64,000 nt of DNA from an uncultured Prevotellaceae bacterium (GTDB lineage: Bacteria > Bacteroidota > Bacteroidia > Bacteroidales > Bacteroidaceae): assembly GCA_947174945.1 (NCBI GenBank), contig CAMWKZ010000007.1, positions 1-64,000 of the forward strand. The letters are read 5' to 3'. How positions within the stretch are numbered: position 1 is the stretch's first letter; the number at the start of each line of letters is the position of its first letter. The translations under genes were made by a program, and so were the position numbers. The notes beneath the pieces are model-generated. The model saw only the letters and a program-made list of their open reading frames with translations. It had not been told where the DNA came from and made no database searches. Below are positions 31,585 through 41,295 of the stretch, in pieces.

Positions 31585-32802
31585 CTATTGCAGATGCGAC
31601 TTGTTAAGCTGTTCCTGCGCATACTCTGCCGTCACTTCAAAGGACTTTGCCCGCTTGGACGGAACTTCAAACATAGCGTCCATCATGATGCTCTCAACGA
31701 TAGAGCGCAGACCACGGGCACCCAGCTTATACTCCACAGCCTTGTCAACGATGAGCTGCAGCGCCTCTGGCGTGAAGGTCAGCTTGATGCCGTCCATCTC
31801 GAACAGTTTCTCATACTGCTTGACGATGGAGTTCTTCGGCTCGGTGAGGATTTTGGCCAGTGCATCACGGTCCAGCGGGGTCAGATAAGTCAGCACAGGC
31901 AGACGGCCTATAATCTCAGGTATCAGTCCAAACGACTTCAAGTCCTGAGGCAGGATGTACTGCATCAGCTCGTTCTTGTCAATCTTGCGGACGTTCTGCA
32001 CAGAGTTGTAGCCCACGACATGCGTGTTCAAGCGCTGGGCTATCTTGCGCTCAATGCCATCGAAGGCACCGCCGCATATAAACAATATGTTATGTGTATC
32101 CACATGGATATACTCTTGGTCGGGATGCTTACGGCCTCCCTGCGGCGGCACGTTGACCATCGTGCCCTCCAGCAGTTTGAGCAATCCCTGCTGCACACCC
32201 TCGCCACTCACGTCGCGGGTGATACTGGGGTTGTCGGACTTGCGGGCAATCTTGTCAATCTCGTCAATGAAAACGATACCGCGCTGGGCCGCCTCCACGT
32301 TGTAGTCGGCCACCTGCAGCAGGCGAGAGAGAATGCTCTCCACATCCTCACCCACATAGCCAGCCTCGGTAAACACGGTGGCATCGACAATGGTGAACGG
32401 CACCTCCAGCATCTTGGCAATGGTGCGGGCCAGCAGTGTCTTGCCCGTTCCCGTGGAGCCCACCATGATGATGTTCGATTTCTCTATCTCCACCCCATTC
32501 TCGTCCTGCGGCTGCTGCAACCGCTTATAGTGGTTATAGACTGCCACCGACAGGAAACGCTTGGCCTCGTCCTGCCCAATCACATACTGGTCAAGATGAG
32601 CCTTGATTTCCTTGGGCTTGGGCACACGCTTCAGCGCGAAGCCCTTCTCGTTGTTCTTCTTGGCATCAGGCCCATAGCCGTTGGCCACGGCTACCTGATA
32701 AGCCTGCGCGGCACAGTCTTCGCAGATGCAGCCCTCCACGCCGGAAATGAGGAGCCTCACCTCCTTTTCCGTCCGTCCGCAGAAATTACACCGTTTCTTC
32801 AT
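31585..32802 (-). CDS. clpX: ATP-dependent Clp protease ATPase subunit ClpX
   Basis: 405 aa. An N-terminal C4 zinc finger (CNFCGR ... CICEDC) is followed by the AAA+ module: Walker [12 protein letters not shown], Walker [12 protein letters not shown], and sensor-2 [10 protein letters not shown]. ClpX unfolds substrates and feeds them to ClpP. The start overlaps the clpP stop by 4 bp. Length and all key motifs are normal. Confidence 0.98.
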   Translation of the reverse strand: MKKRCNFCGRTEKEVRLLISGVEGCICEDCAAQAYQVAVANGYGPDAKKNNEKGFALKRVPKPKEIKAHLDQYVIGQDEAKRFLSVAVYNHYKRLQQPQDENGVEIEKSNIIMVGSTGTGKTLLARTIAKMLEVPFTIVDATVFTEAGYVGEDVESILSRLLQVADYNVEAAQRGIVFIDEIDKIARKSDNPSITRDVSGEGVQQGLLKLLEGTMVNVPPQGGRKHPDQEYIHVDTHNILFICGGAFDGIERKIAQRLNTHVVGYNSVQNVRKIDKNELMQYILPQDLKSFGLIPEIIGRLPVLTYLTPLDRDALAKILTEPKNSIVKQYEKLFEMDGIKLTFTPEALQLIVDKAVEYKLGARGLRSIVESIMMDAMFEVPSKRAKSFEVTAEYAQEQLNKSHLQ

Positions 32803-33473
32803 GCCTTCTTAGCCAACACGTTATCAATCATGCCATATTCCCGAGCCTCCTCAGCCGTCATCCAGTAGTTACGGTCTGAGTCGTTCCACACCTTGTCATA
32901 CGGGGTGTGCGAGTGCTCTGATATGATGGTATACAGCTCCTTCTTGAACTTCATAATCTCCTTGGCCTCGATTTCAATGTCGGAAGCCTGTCCCTGCACG
33001 CCACCTAACGGCTGGTGAATCATGACACGGCTGTGGGGCAGTGCCGAACGCTTGCCCTCCGCACCAGCCACCAGCAGGACGGCGGCCATTGAGGCGGCCA
33101 TGCCCGTACAGATGGTAGCCACGTCGCTCGATATGAACTGCATGGTGTCGTAGATGCCAAGTCCAGCCGTCACGCTGCCACCGGGCGAGTTCAGGTAGAT
33201 GCTGATGTCCTTGCCAGAGTCCACTGAGTCCAGATACAGCAGCTGTGCCTGCAGTGTGTTGGCCGTATAGTCGTCAATCTGCGTGCCAAGGAAGATGATG
33301 CGGTCCATCATCAGTCGTGAGAACACATCCATCTGTGTCACGTTCAGCTGACGCTCTTCGAGGATGTAGGGATTCAGATACTGAGCCTGCGCGCTCACCA
33401 CTTCGTCGAGCACGAGACCGTTAATACCAAGATGCTTGGTAGCATATTTTCTAAAGTCGTTGTTCATATTCAT
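32799..33473 (-). CDS. clpP: ATP-dependent Clp protease proteolytic subunit
   Basis: About 224 aa. The catalytic triad is visible: Ser in [11 protein letters not shown], His in [11 protein letters not shown], and Asp in [13 protein letters not shown]. It forms the barrel that degrades proteins delivered by ClpX. The longest frame begins at 33518, but that start is inside the trigger-factor terminator and upstream of the TAATTTTG -7 box (33489-33496). The start is therefore put at 33473, or possibly 33467. Confidence 0.97.
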   Translation of the reverse strand: MNMNNDFRKYATKHLGINGLVLDEVVSAQAQYLNPYILEERQLNVTQMDVFSRLMMDRIIFLGTQIDDYTANTLQAQLLYLDSVDSGKDISIYLNSPGGSVTAGLGIYDTMQFISSDVATICTGMAASMAAVLLVAGAEGKRSALPHSRVMIHQPLGGVQGQASDIEIEAKEIMKFKKELYTIISEHSHTPYDKVWNDSDRNYWMTAEEAREYGMIDNVLAKKA

Positions 33474-33488
33474 GCGTAATAGTAGATA

Positions 33489-33496
33489 CAAAATTA
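33489..33496 (-). promoter_or_regulatory. -7 element of clpP
   Basis: TAATTTTG on the minus strand, 16 bp upstream of the chosen start and just after the tig terminator. Confidence 0.6.
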
Positions 33497-33498
33497 CA

Positions 33499-33532
33499 CA
33501 AAAAAGTCGGAACGCCATACATTCCGACTTTA
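33499..33532 (-). terminator. Terminator of tig
   Basis: A 9-bp stem AAGTCGGAA/TTCCGACTT followed by T on the minus strand. Confidence 0.85.
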
Positions 33533-33563
33533 TTTTTTGGTTAAAGAACTTTAATTCCCGTTT

Positions 33564-34928
33564 TTACTTCTCGCTGAGTAGCTTCTGGAAGTCCTCCAGT
33601 GTGATGTCCTTCTCGTCGAGTTTAACCACATTCTTGAGTGCGGCGGACAGCTTCACGTCAACGGCGCGGTCGACGAGCCCGTCAACATTCTCACGCTTCT
33701 TGAGCATCTCTGCGGCGTAGTTGTCAAGGTATTCCTCGGGCACGTTTGACATACCGTACTGGGCAAACTGGGCACGGGCAGCCTCCTTGGCCACGTTCTT
33801 CAGGTCGTCGTCCTCGACCTTGATGCCCTGAGCGGCAACGAGCTGCTCCTTTATCATGTGCCATCCAAGCTCCTTGATGCTGGCCTCGAAGTTCTTCTCC
33901 ACGAAGTCCTCACCCTTGTCCTTGTTGTTGTTCAGCATGATGCGCTTCAGCAGGGCCTCGGGGAACTCCAGCTTGCCAACCTTCTTCTCCATGTGGGCAC
34001 GCACGTCGAGCAGGAACTTATAGTCTGAGTCGGCCTTGAACTGCTGGCTAATCTGGTCGGCAATCTTCTGGCGGAACTCCTTCTCGTCCTTCACGGCATC
34101 CTTGCCGAGAGCCATATCGAACAGCTCCTGATTGACCTCAGCCTTCATGAAGCGGCTGATTTCCGTCACTTGGAACGTGAAGTCGCCCTCGTGGTCCTTC
34201 ACCTCTTCCTTCTGTATCTTCAGCAGCGAGCTAACCTCTACGTCGCTCTCGGGATATGCCTTGCGGGGGTTCCATGTAATGATGTCGCCCAGCTTGGCAC
34301 CGTCGAACAGCTTCTTCTGGTCGTCGGCCTTGATGTACTGAGGCATCAGCACGGCATCGGCCACCGTAATGCCACCCTCCTTCACGTTGCCTTCGGCATC
34401 CAGCTCACGCAGGTCGCCCTTCAGCATATCGCGCTGCTCGGCATCGTACTGCTCTACCTTGTCGTAGTGGCCGGCACGGCTCTGGTACATCTCCACCTGC
34501 TGGTCAACCAGCTTGTCGTCGACGGTGATGTTGTAATAGGGCACGTGGTCCTTGCCGCTGAGCTTGGCCTCGAACTCGGGGGCCACGGCAATGTCGAACT
34601 TAAAGGTCAGTGGCTGGTCGCTCTCGAAGTCGAGCTGCTCCTGCTGCTCGCTTGGAAGGGGCTCGCCCAGCATCTGAATCTTATTCTCACGGACATACTC
34701 GTACAGCTTCTCGCCCAGCATCTTGTTAACGGCGTCAACCTTGACGGAGGGGCCAAACTGACGCTTAATCATGCCCATCGGAGCCTGACCGGGACGGAAT
34801 CCGGGGATGTTAGCGCGCTTACGATAGTCTTTCAAAGTCTTATCAACCTCGGGCTGGTAGTCAGCCGTCTCCAGTGTAATGGTCATCAGACCATTAATCT
34901 TGTCGGGAGCTTCAAATGAAATATTCAT
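33564..34928 (-). CDS. tig: Trigger factor
   Basis: 454 aa ribosome-associated chaperone. The N-terminal ribosome-binding signature is present as NIPGFRPGQAPMGMI (about residues 40-54). A PPIase-like middle domain and a long helical C-terminal part with many charged residues follow. Bacteroidetes forms are divergent in the middle domain, as here. A TAACTTTG -7 element lies at about 34974-34981, leaving a leader of about 45 nt. It sits directly upstream of clpP-clpX, the usual bacterial order tig-clpP-clpX, but a terminator and a new promoter separate them. Confidence 0.93.
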   Translation of the reverse strand: MNISFEAPDKINGLMTITLETADYQPEVDKTLKDYRKRANIPGFRPGQAPMGMIKRQFGPSVKVDAVNKMLGEKLYEYVRENKIQMLGEPLPSEQQEQLDFESDQPLTFKFDIAVAPEFEAKLSGKDHVPYYNITVDDKLVDQQVEMYQSRAGHYDKVEQYDAEQRDMLKGDLRELDAEGNVKEGGITVADAVLMPQYIKADDQKKLFDGAKLGDIITWNPRKAYPESDVEVSSLLKIQKEEVKDHEGDFTFQVTEISRFMKAEVNQELFDMALGKDAVKDEKEFRQKIADQISQQFKADSDYKFLLDVRAHMEKKVGKLEFPEALLKRIMLNNNKDKGEDFVEKNFEASIKELGWHMIKEQLVAAQGIKVEDDDLKNVAKEAARAQFAQYGMSNVPEEYLDNYAAEMLKKRENVDGLVDRAVDVKLSAALKNVVKLDEKDITLEDFQKLLSEK

Positions 34929-35029
34929 CTCTTCTTATACCTTATTTATATTATATATTCAGTTTTGAGCGTGCAAAGTTACGAAAATTCTGCGTAAACA
35001 CCTAATATTAGCGTTGAAAATTAGCTTTT

Positions 35030-35869
35030 TTAACGAGAAAGCCCCTGCCCCTCTTCTTCTTCGCGCCGGCGCTGCTCCTCGATGAAGGTAAAGTCTTTCT
35101 GCCTCAGCACGAAGGACTCGGTGAGGTAGTTCTTGCGCACCAGCGAATTGGCCGCCAGCTCCTCGGGCGAGCCGTGAAACAGGATGCGACCCTCGAACAG
35201 CAGGTAGGCACGGTCGGTGATGCAGAGCGTGTCCTCCACGTTATGGTCGGTAATGAGGATGCCGATGTTCTTGTCCTTCAGCTTCCACACGATGTACTGG
35301 ATGTCCTCGACGGCAATGGGGTCGACACCGGCAAAGGGCTCGTCGAGCATGATGAACTTGGGCTCGATGGCCAGACAGCGGGCAATCTCCGTGCGCCGGC
35401 GCTCGCCACCCGACAGCTGGTCGCCCTTGTTCTTGCGCACCTTCTGCAGTCGGAACTCGGCAATCAGGCTCTCCAGTTTCTCCAACTGGTATTCGCGGGG
35501 CTTGCCCGTCATTTCCAGCACGGAGAGGATGTTGTCCTCGACCGACATCTTGCGGAACACGGATGCCTCCTGAGCCAGATAGCCGATGCCGGCACGGGCG
35601 CGCTTGTAGACGGGATAGTCGGTCACCTCCTGCTCGCCCAGATAGATATGCCCTTCGTTGGGCACTATCAGACCGGTTGTCATATAGAAAGAGGTGGTCT
35701 TGCCAGCACCGTTAGGGCCCAGCAGTCCCACTATCTCGCCCTGCTTCACGTCGAAGCTCACGTCGTTCACCACCGTGCGCTTGCCATAGCGCTTGACGAG
35801 TCCTTCCGTCCGCAGCACCAGCCGTTCAGGGGCTGCCGTCGGTATGTTCTGAGTGTTCGTTTCGTCCAT
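35030..35869 (-). CDS. lptB: LPS export ABC transporter ATPase
   Basis: About 279 aa. Walker A is [13 protein letters not shown], the signature is [16 protein letters not shown], Walker B is [13 protein letters not shown], and the His switch is in [13 protein letters not shown]. These match LptB, which powers transfer of lipopolysaccharide out of the inner membrane. The longest frame starts from a TTG at 35902, which lies between the -33 and -7 elements of a perfect promoter. The ATG at 35869 is therefore the start. A Glu/Arg-rich tail is longer than in E. coli. No other lpt gene is adjacent. Confidence 0.94.
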   Translation of the reverse strand: MDETNTQNIPTAAPERLVLRTEGLVKRYGKRTVVNDVSFDVKQGEIVGLLGPNGAGKTTSFYMTTGLIVPNEGHIYLGEQEVTDYPVYKRARAGIGYLAQEASVFRKMSVEDNILSVLEMTGKPREYQLEKLESLIAEFRLQKVRKNKGDQLSGGERRRTEIARCLAIEPKFIMLDEPFAGVDPIAVEDIQYIVWKLKDKNIGILITDHNVEDTLCITDRAYLLFEGRILFHGSPEELAANSLVRKNYLTESFVLRQKDFTFIEEQRRREEEEGQGLSR

Positions 35870-35877
35870 AACGTCGG

Positions 35878-35909
35878 CAAAGGTACGAATAAGTGAGAAC
35901 AAAACAAAA
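35878..35909 (-). promoter_or_regulatory. Promoter of lptB
   Basis: TTTTG (35905-35909), 19 bp, TACCTTTG (35878-35885), minus strand. Confidence 0.8.
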
Positions 35910-35956
35910 TAAAACCTGTCTTAATTTTGATTTTGACAAACGACATCCTTGCACGG

Positions 35957-36130
35957 CACACGATGCGGAGTGCGTTGGCACATGATGCGGAGCGCATCGG
36001 CACATGATGCGGACGCGGTCGGCACATGATGCGGACGCGGTCGGCACACGATGCGGACGCGGTCGGCACATGATGCGGACGCGGTCGGCGCATGGTGCGG
36101 ACGCAGTCGGCACACAGCGCGGAGCATGGG
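35957..36130. repeat. 22-bp minisatellite
   Basis: Eight head-to-tail 22-bp units (CACATGATGCGGACGCGGTC plus GG is the consensus), starting at 35957, 35979, 36001, 36023, 36045, 36067, 36089 and 36111. The central units at 36001-36088 are nearly identical and the outer ones are degenerate. It lies between lptB and the ECF sigma gene and explains the open frames seen there on both strands; it is not coding. A reverse-orientation copy of about 1.5 units is at 50599-50635. Confidence 0.95.
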
Positions 36131-36186
36131 AAGAAAAAACACCCCCTATATTTAACCTTTTCCAGTTTGCTGCATCAAAGATATGT

Positions 36187-36741
36187 ATGAAGATTGAAAT
36201 GCAACAAGCAGAGCTGCTGGCCATGCTCAAAGACCCACTACAGCGCGACAGGGGGTTCCGCCTGCTGATGAAGCAACACGGCGAGGCACTGTACTGGCAC
36301 ATACGCCGCATCGTGGTGGGACACGACGACGCAGAGGATGCGCTGCAGGAGACGTGCATCAAGATATTCAGCGGCATCGGGTCGTTCCGTGGCGACGGCA
36401 AACTGACCACATGGCTCTACAGCATAGCTACTCGCGAGGCGCTGACACTGTTGCGACGGCAGGCGCACCCCTTCCAGAGCATCGACGCACTGGGCAGCAC
36501 GCTGACGAACAGGCTGGAGGCCGAGACACCCTTGGACAGCAATGCCACCGAGGTTGTGTTCCAGAAGGCACTGCTCACCCTGCCCACCCAGCAGCGCGTG
36601 GCTTTCAACCTGCGATACTACGACGACATGAGCTACGACGAGATAGCCCGCATCACGGGCAAGAACGTCAACACCCTGAAGACGAACTACCACTTTGCAC
36701 AAGAAAAGATAAAGAAATACATCAAAGCACATACCGCATGA
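36187..36741 (+). CDS. ECF-type RNA polymerase sigma factor
   Basis: 184 aa. Region 2 spans GHDDAEDALQETCIKIFSGI and SFRGDGKLTTWLYSIATRE. Region 4 spans LPTQQRVAFNLRYYDDMSYD and IARITGKNVNTLKTNYHFA. The frame is open back to 36004 through the minisatellite, so the start is set at 36187 (36199 is possible). The stop overlaps the next start by ATGA, coupling it to a small membrane protein that is probably its anti-sigma factor. ECF factors usually answer envelope stress or nutrient signals. Confidence 0.92.
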   Translation: MKIEMQQAELLAMLKDPLQRDRGFRLLMKQHGEALYWHIRRIVVGHDDAEDALQETCIKIFSGIGSFRGDGKLTTWLYSIATREALTLLRRQAHPFQSIDALGSTLTNRLEAETPLDSNATEVVFQKALLTLPTQQRVAFNLRYYDDMSYDEIARITGKNVNTLKTNYHFAQEKIKKYIKAHTA

Positions 36742-37064
36742 AAGAGTTTCAGAACATCGGCAAGCGAATGCCATACGCTGAGAGCGACGAATACCTGAGC
36801 CAGCTCCTCAGTCGGGCAACCGAGCAGGCCATCAGCCAGCCCACGACATCCACCAGTCGCACCACGCGCACATGGCTTGCAGCAGCAGCCGTCGCCACCC
36901 TGTTGGCAGGTGCAGGCATCAGCTATTTCCAGCGCCAGCCCACCACCGACCAGCTGGCAGTCAGTCAGGAGGAAAGCCCCATCGAGCAGTTCCTGAACGA
37001 GCTGAGCGACGACGACGTGCAGTTCCTTGCCTGCTACGACATTGAAGAGATACCCGAGTATTAA
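36738..37064 (+). CDS. Small membrane protein, putative anti-sigma factor
   Basis: 108 aa. A charged N-terminal part of about 50 residues, one membrane segment (TWLAAAAVATLLAGAGISYF), and a short acidic C-terminal part (ELSDDDVQFLACYDIEEIPE). The 4-bp overlap with the ECF gene and the one-segment layout fit an anti-sigma factor. There is no recognisable zinc-binding motif, so this role rests on position. The product is encoded in a different frame from the sigma gene. Confidence 0.7.
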   Translation: MKEFQNIGKRMPYAESDEYLSQLLSRATEQAISQPTTSTSRTTRTWLAAAAVATLLAGAGISYFQRQPTTDQLAVSQEESPIEQFLNELSDDDVQFLACYDIEEIPEY

Positions 37065-37090
37065 CAAACCATATATTAACAACAAGCAAG

Positions 37091-37576
37091 ATGAAACACA
37101 TTATCATGAGCATCGTGCTGATGCTGGTCGCACTGACCGCCACGGCACAGGACAACCAGAGGGCAGCCCTCAACGAAAAGTACTTTAACGCCAAGGTCAG
37201 CGAGCTGGTCTACCGCCTCGACATGACCGATGGGCAGAAGGCCAAGTTCGTACCCATCTACCGCCGATACACCGAGGAGATGAGGGCTACGATGGGGCAG
37301 CGCACCCGGCAGTCGAAGCCTACTACCGACGAGGAGCGACTGGCACGCACCAAGCAACGCATGGAGCGCCAGCAGCAGGCACAGGCCGTCCGTCTGAAGT
37401 ACGTGGACGAGTTCTCCACCGCACTCACTGCCCAGCAGGTCAGCAAGTTCTTTGAAGTGGAGAACAACATGCAGAAGAAACTGATGGAGCGCCGAATGCA
37501 CCACCGCAAAGGCATGAAAGCCAGACGGCCCATGAAGGGAAGAAAGCCCATGCAAGCCCCAAAGGACAAGAAGTAA
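37091..37576 (+). CDS. Spy/CpxP-like periplasmic protein
   Basis: 161 aa with a signal peptide (LVALTATAQ). It is helical, basic and Met/Arg-rich, with a VYRLDMTDGQKAKFVPIYRRY block recalling the LTxxQ motif of Spy/CpxP periplasmic chaperones. The tail is very basic (HHRKGMKARRPMKGRKPMQA). It follows the sigma/anti-sigma pair by 26 bp and is probably controlled by it; in E. coli Spy and CpxP belong to envelope-stress regulons. Function is inferred from layout only. Confidence 0.65.
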   Translation: MKHIIMSIVLMLVALTATAQDNQRAALNEKYFNAKVSELVYRLDMTDGQKAKFVPIYRRYTEEMRATMGQRTRQSKPTTDEERLARTKQRMERQQQAQAVRLKYVDEFSTALTAQQVSKFFEVENNMQKKLMERRMHHRKGMKARRPMKGRKPMQAPKDKK

Positions 37577-37581
37577 AAAGC

Positions 37582-37617
37582 AAAAATCGAGCCGACCTCT
37601 TGGTTGGCTCGATTTTT
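37582..37617. terminator. Bidirectional terminator after the ECF cassette
   Basis: Stem AAAAATCGAGCC/GGCTCGATTTTT with T and A runs on both sides. Confidence 0.85.
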
Positions 37618-37638
37618 ATTCGTACCTTCGCACCCGAT

Positions 37639-38391
37639 ATGATTAAGTTGCTACACAATAGCCTGACGACATTCGGCAAGTTCATCATGCTGATGGGGCG
37701 CACATTCTCCGTGCCCGAGCGGTTCCGTATGTTCTGGAAGCAGTACGTCAAGGAAATGGCCCAGCTGGGCATCAACTCCATCGGCATCGTGCTGCTAATA
37801 TCTTTCTTCATCGGAGCCGTCATCTGCATACAGATGAAGCTCAACATCCAGAGCCCGTGGATGCCGCGGTGGGTCAGCGGATACACCACTCGCGAGATTA
37901 TGCTGCTCGAGTTCTCCAGCTCCATCATGTGCCTCATACTGGCGGGCAAGGTGGGTTCGAACATCGCCTCGGAGATAGGCACCATGCGCGTCACACAGCA
38001 GATTGACGCACTCGACATCATGGGTGTCAACTCGGCGTGCTACCTCATACTGCCCAAGATACTGGGTATGCTCACCATCATGCCCCTGCTCGTCATCTTC
38101 TCATCCGCGATGGGCATCGTGGGAGCCTACGGCACGGCCTACATCGGACACATCATCGTGCCCGACGACCTCACGCTCGGACTGCAGCACGACTTCCAGC
38201 CGTGGTTCGTGTGGATGAGCATCATCAAGAGCCTCTTCTTCGCCTTCATCATATCCGCCGTGCCTTCCTACTTCGGCTACACCGTCGAGGGCGGTTCGGT
38301 CAACGTGGGCAAGGCATCGACGGAGGCCGTTGTGTCGTCGAGCGTACTCATACTTTGTTCTGACGTATTCCTAACCCAGCTGTTGTCATGA
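37639..38391 (+). CDS. mlaE: MlaE-type phospholipid ABC transporter permease
   Basis: About 250 aa, five to six membrane segments. It carries the MlaE family block with FEFSSSIMCLILAGKVGSNI-like sequence (LLEFSSSIMCLILAGKVGSN), ASEIGTMRVTQQIDALDIMG, and FGYTVEGGSVNVGKASTEAV near the end. MlaE works with MlaF to move phospholipids between the membranes. The longest frame starts at 37600 inside the terminator, so the start is set at 37639. Its stop overlaps mlaF by 4 bp. No mlaD gene follows here. Confidence 0.92.
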   Translation: MIKLLHNSLTTFGKFIMLMGRTFSVPERFRMFWKQYVKEMAQLGINSIGIVLLISFFIGAVICIQMKLNIQSPWMPRWVSGYTTREIMLLEFSSSIMCLILAGKVGSNIASEIGTMRVTQQIDALDIMGVNSACYLILPKILGMLTIMPLLVIFSSAMGIVGAYGTAYIGHIIVPDDLTLGLQHDFQPWFVWMSIIKSLFFAFIISAVPSYFGYTVEGGSVNVGKASTEAVVSSSVLILCSDVFLTQLLS

Positions 38392-39158
38392 TTGAAGTTA
38401 AGAACCTATACAAGAGCTTTGCCGACAAGGAGGTGTTGAAGGACATCAGCACCGTGTTTGAGGACGGCAAGACCAATCTCATCATCGGACAGAGCGGCAG
38501 TGGCAAGACCGTGCTGATAAAGAACCTCGTGGGACTGCTGGAACCCACCAGCGGACACATTCTCTACGACGGTCGCGACTTCGTGAGAATGTCGAAGCAA
38601 GAGAAGGTACTCATGCGTCGCGAGATGGGCATGATATTCCAGTCGGCTGCCCTCTTCGACTCGCTGACGGTGCTCGAGAACGTGATGTTCCCGCTGGATA
38701 TGTTCTCCAGTATGAACTTGCGCGAGCGACAGCAACAGGCCATGCACTGCCTTGACCGCGTCAACCTGATAGGAGCGGAGGGAAAGTACCCGGGCGAAAT
38801 CAGCGGCGGTATGCAGAAGCGCGTGGCCATAGCCCGTGCCATCGCACTGAATCCCAAGTACCTGTTCTGTGACGAGCCGAACTCTGGCCTCGACCCCAAG
38901 ACTTCGCTGGTCATCGACGAGCTGTTGCACTCCATCACGCAGGACTATAACATGACGACTATCATCAATACCCACGACATGAACTCCGTGATGGGTATTG
39001 GCGAGAACATTCTGTTCATCTACGAAGGGCATAAGGAATGGCAGGGCGTAAGCAGCCAGATAATGAACTCAACCAACAAGCGCCTGACCGACTTCATCTT
39101 TGCCAGCGACCTGCTCAAGGAGATGCGCGAGGCTGTTACCCGCCAGCAACCGCAATAG
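38388..39158 (+). CDS. mlaF: MlaF-type phospholipid ABC transporter ATPase
   Basis: 256 aa. Walker A is GQSGSGKTVLIKNLVGLLEP, the signature is ISGGMQKRVAIARAIALNP, Walker B is YLFCDEPNSGLDP, and the switch region is TIINTHDMNSVMGIG. The ISGGMQKRVA form is characteristic of MlaF-type ATPases. It is translationally coupled to mlaE by ATGA. The downstream neighbour is convergent (39180), with 21 bp between. Confidence 0.93.
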   Translation: MIEVKNLYKSFADKEVLKDISTVFEDGKTNLIIGQSGSGKTVLIKNLVGLLEPTSGHILYDGRDFVRMSKQEKVLMRREMGMIFQSAALFDSLTVLENVMFPLDMFSSMNLRERQQQAMHCLDRVNLIGAEGKYPGEISGGMQKRVAIARAIALNPKYLFCDEPNSGLDPKTSLVIDELLHSITQDYNMTTIINTHDMNSVMGIGENILFIYEGHKEWQGVSSQIMNSTNKRLTDFIFASDLLKEMREAVTRQQPQ

Positions 39159-39179
39159 CGATATGCTCCGCACCGTGGG

Positions 39180-39575
39180 CTACCTCATCTTCCACACACC
39201 TTCCACCTCAACCATCGGCACCGTGATTTCCTCACGTGTCGAGTCGTTGAAGCATAACAGCAGAAAGGCGTAGGTCAGGTGCTGCGCCGTGTCACGGCGA
39301 CCGACATTCTCCGAAACGCATACTTCACGCACTCCCTTGTGCTGGGCATCGAGCTTAGCCATATATTGCTCGCACGCTTTCAGCAGTTGGGCACGATAGT
39401 CGGCGGGCATACTGTCAGCCCCCACCTTGCCACTGACAAAGTCATTCGGGCTACCTTCAGCCAGCCGCATATAATAAGCTCTTGCAGCCTTGGCGGCCTC
39501 CTCCTCAGGGGTTGTCCCCTGCGAACAGGCTGCCAAGGCTGCAAGAGCCACAAATATCACTAACAGGTGCTTCAC
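39180..39575 (-). CDS. Small lipoprotein, DUF-type
   Basis: 131 aa. Lipobox LAAC with Cys17, then a short acidic linker ([19 protein letters not shown]). The mature part (about 110 residues) ends [13 protein letters not shown], a pattern seen in NTF2-like/DUF4878 lipoproteins that carry a compact alpha-beta fold. No activity can be inferred. Its start overlaps the der stop by 4 bp, so it is translated with the GTPase gene. Confidence 0.8.
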   Translation of the reverse strand: MKHLLVIFVALAALAACSQGTTPEEEAAKAARAYYMRLAEGSPNDFVSGKVGADSMPADYRAQLLKACEQYMAKLDAQHKGVREVCVSENVGRRDTAQHLTYAFLLLCFNDSTREEITVPMVEVEGVWKMR

Positions 39576-40885
39576 TTCTGGCGGATAAACACATTGATGG
39601 GAGTGCCCGTCAGCGTCCAGTTGTCGCGGAGCTTGTTCTCCAAGAAACGGCGGTAGGGCTCCTTCACATACTGGGGCAGATTGGCATAGAACACGAAGGT
39701 CGGTATCTGCGTATCAGGCACCTGCGACACGTACTTTATCTTGATGTACTTTCCTTTGATAGAGGGCGGCGGCGTTGCCTCGATAATAGGCAGCATCACC
39801 TCGTTCAGCTTCGACGTGCCAATCTTGATTTTTCGGTTCAGATATACTTGCTTGGCGGTCTCCAGCACCTTGAAGATGCGCTGCTTCGTAACTGCCGAGG
39901 CAAAGATGATGGGGAAGTCGACAAACGGGGCCATACGATTGCGGATGGCCGTCTCAAAGGTCTTGATGGCTATCGGTGACTTATCTTCCACCAAGTCCCA
40001 CTTATTGACAACAACCACCAGCGACTTGTTGTTCTTCTGAATCAGCTGGAAGATGTTCATGTCCTGTGCCTCAATGCCCCGGGTGGCATCAATCATGAGA
40101 ATGCATACGTCCGAGTTTTCGATGGCACGAATGGAGCGCATCACGCTGTAGAACTCAAGGTCTTCAGTCACCTTGTTCTTTCGGCGAATACCAGCCGTGT
40201 CGACCAGATAGAAGTCGAAGCCAAACTTGTCGTATTTGGTATAGATACTGTCGCGCGTCGTACCAGCAATGTCGGTCACGATGTTGCGGTCTTCACCGAT
40301 AAACGCATTGATGATGCTCGACTTGCCGGCATTGGGTCGGCCCACCACGGCAAAGCGCGGCGTACCGTCTATCATGTCGTCTACGTCATCGGCCTTCAGC
40401 TTCGTCAGCACGTGGTCCAGCAGGTCGCCAGTGCCTGAGCCCGTGGCAGCACTGATGCAATACGGGTCGCCCAGTCCTAACTTATAGAACTCGTACTGTC
40501 CGTAAAGGTCTTTGCCGTCGTCAGCCTTGTTGGCTACGAGCACGACGGGCAGCTTCGAGCGGCGCAGGATAAGCGCCACGTCTTGGTCAAGGTCGGTCAG
40601 CCCGTTCTTAATATCCACCAAGAACAGCACCAAGTCGGCCTCCTCAGTGGCCACCACGACCTGCTTGCGTATCTCTCCTTCAAAGACATCGTCGCTATTG
40701 ACAACCCATCCGCCCGTATCCACTACCGAGAACTCACGGCCACACCATTCGCACTTGCCGTACTGGCGGTCGCGGGTGGTGCCTGCCTCGTCACTCACGA
40801 TGGCCTGGCGCGAGTTGGTCAATCTGTTAAATAAGGTGGACTTGCCGACGTTAGGCCGTCCTACTATCGCCACTAAGTTTCCCAT
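39572..40885 (-). CDS. der: Ribosome-associated GTPase Der (EngA)
   Basis: About 437 aa. Two tandem G domains: [14 protein letters not shown] with NKAD, and [14 protein letters not shown] with NKWD, followed by a KH-like domain. Der helps mature the 50S subunit. The longest frame begins at 40993, but a TACCTTTG -7 box at 40906-40913 lies inside it. The start is therefore the ATG at 40885 (MGNLVAIVG). In Bacteroidales as I know it, der usually follows era directly. Here era ends near 45808 and about 5 kb of accessory DNA lies between. Confidence 0.96.
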   Translation of the reverse strand: MGNLVAIVGRPNVGKSTLFNRLTNSRQAIVSDEAGTTRDRQYGKCEWCGREFSVVDTGGWVVNSDDVFEGEIRKQVVVATEEADLVLFLVDIKNGLTDLDQDVALILRRSKLPVVLVANKADDGKDLYGQYEFYKLGLGDPYCISAATGSGTGDLLDHVLTKLKADDVDDMIDGTPRFAVVGRPNAGKSSIINAFIGEDRNIVTDIAGTTRDSIYTKYDKFGFDFYLVDTAGIRRKNKVTEDLEFYSVMRSIRAIENSDVCILMIDATRGIEAQDMNIFQLIQKNNKSLVVVVNKWDLVEDKSPIAIKTFETAIRNRMAPFVDFPIIFASAVTKQRIFKVLETAKQVYLNRKIKIGTSKLNEVMLPIIEATPPPSIKGKYIKIKYVSQVPDTQIPTFVFYANLPQYVKEPYRRFLENKLRDNWTLTGTPINVFIRQK

Positions 40886-40905
40886 AGTCGTATCTGTTTT
40901 GAGTG

Positions 40906-40913
40906 CAAAGGTA
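40906..40913 (-). promoter_or_regulatory. -7 element of der
   Basis: TACCTTTG on the minus strand, 20 bp upstream of the chosen start. It gives der its own promoter although it has lost its usual upstream neighbour. Confidence 0.6.
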
Positions 40914-40982
40914 CGAAAAATCCCCCACATTCTTTCCGATTCCAAGGAAAAAAACGTGTTGTTTCCTAATTTACGGACAATC

Positions 40983-41168
40983 CTATTTCCCAAATAGAAT
41001 CTTCAATATCCAAGGATACATCGCAACTATCATTATAAGAATGGCAATAAACTCTGGATAGAACATTATCAGCAACACAAGACCAAACCAAATGAGTAAC
41101 TGCATTATCCCACTCTTCACGCTGACTCTAGCCTGTTCCTTTTGATTGTTTTTTCTTTTGCTTCCCAT
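40983..41168 (-). CDS. Small two-segment membrane protein
   Basis: 61 aa. A basic, Gln/Lys-rich start ([19 protein letters not shown]) is followed by two hydrophobic segments ([34 protein letters not shown]). It is the last gene of the AT-rich island and 127 bp after the SPFH gene. No family recognised. Positive-inside charge and clean hydrophobicity support a real gene. Confidence 0.55.
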   Translation of the reverse strand: MGSKRKNNQKEQARVSVKSGIMQLLIWFGLVLLIMFYPEFIAILIMIVAMYPWILKILFGK

Positions 41169-41295
41169 AAACTATCATCCAAATATTTATCCCCCAAAAA
41201 TTATGTTTCTGATTCATTGAGCCTGCGTGACACGTTCCTATTAATAAAAGTGACGTGCCCTAACCGCCCCCAAATGCAGCATCATCTTTAAACAA

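Noticed and set aside
33474..33518. ClpP N-terminal extension
   Set aside because: It would start within the tig terminator and before the clpP -7 element.
35870..35902. TTG start for lptB
   Set aside because: It is located between the -33 and -7 elements of the lptB promoter.
35957..36130. CRISPR array
   Set aside because: Units are directly adjacent with no unique spacers, and no cas genes are present.
35767..36410. Minus-strand frames rich in HHVPTASASC-type repeats
   Set aside because: Translations of the 22-bp minisatellite in all three frames; period not a multiple of three.
38388..39179. A missing mlaD next to mlaEF as gene loss
   Set aside because: The third gene is often placed elsewhere or lost in Bacteroidetes operons; the window alone cannot show loss.
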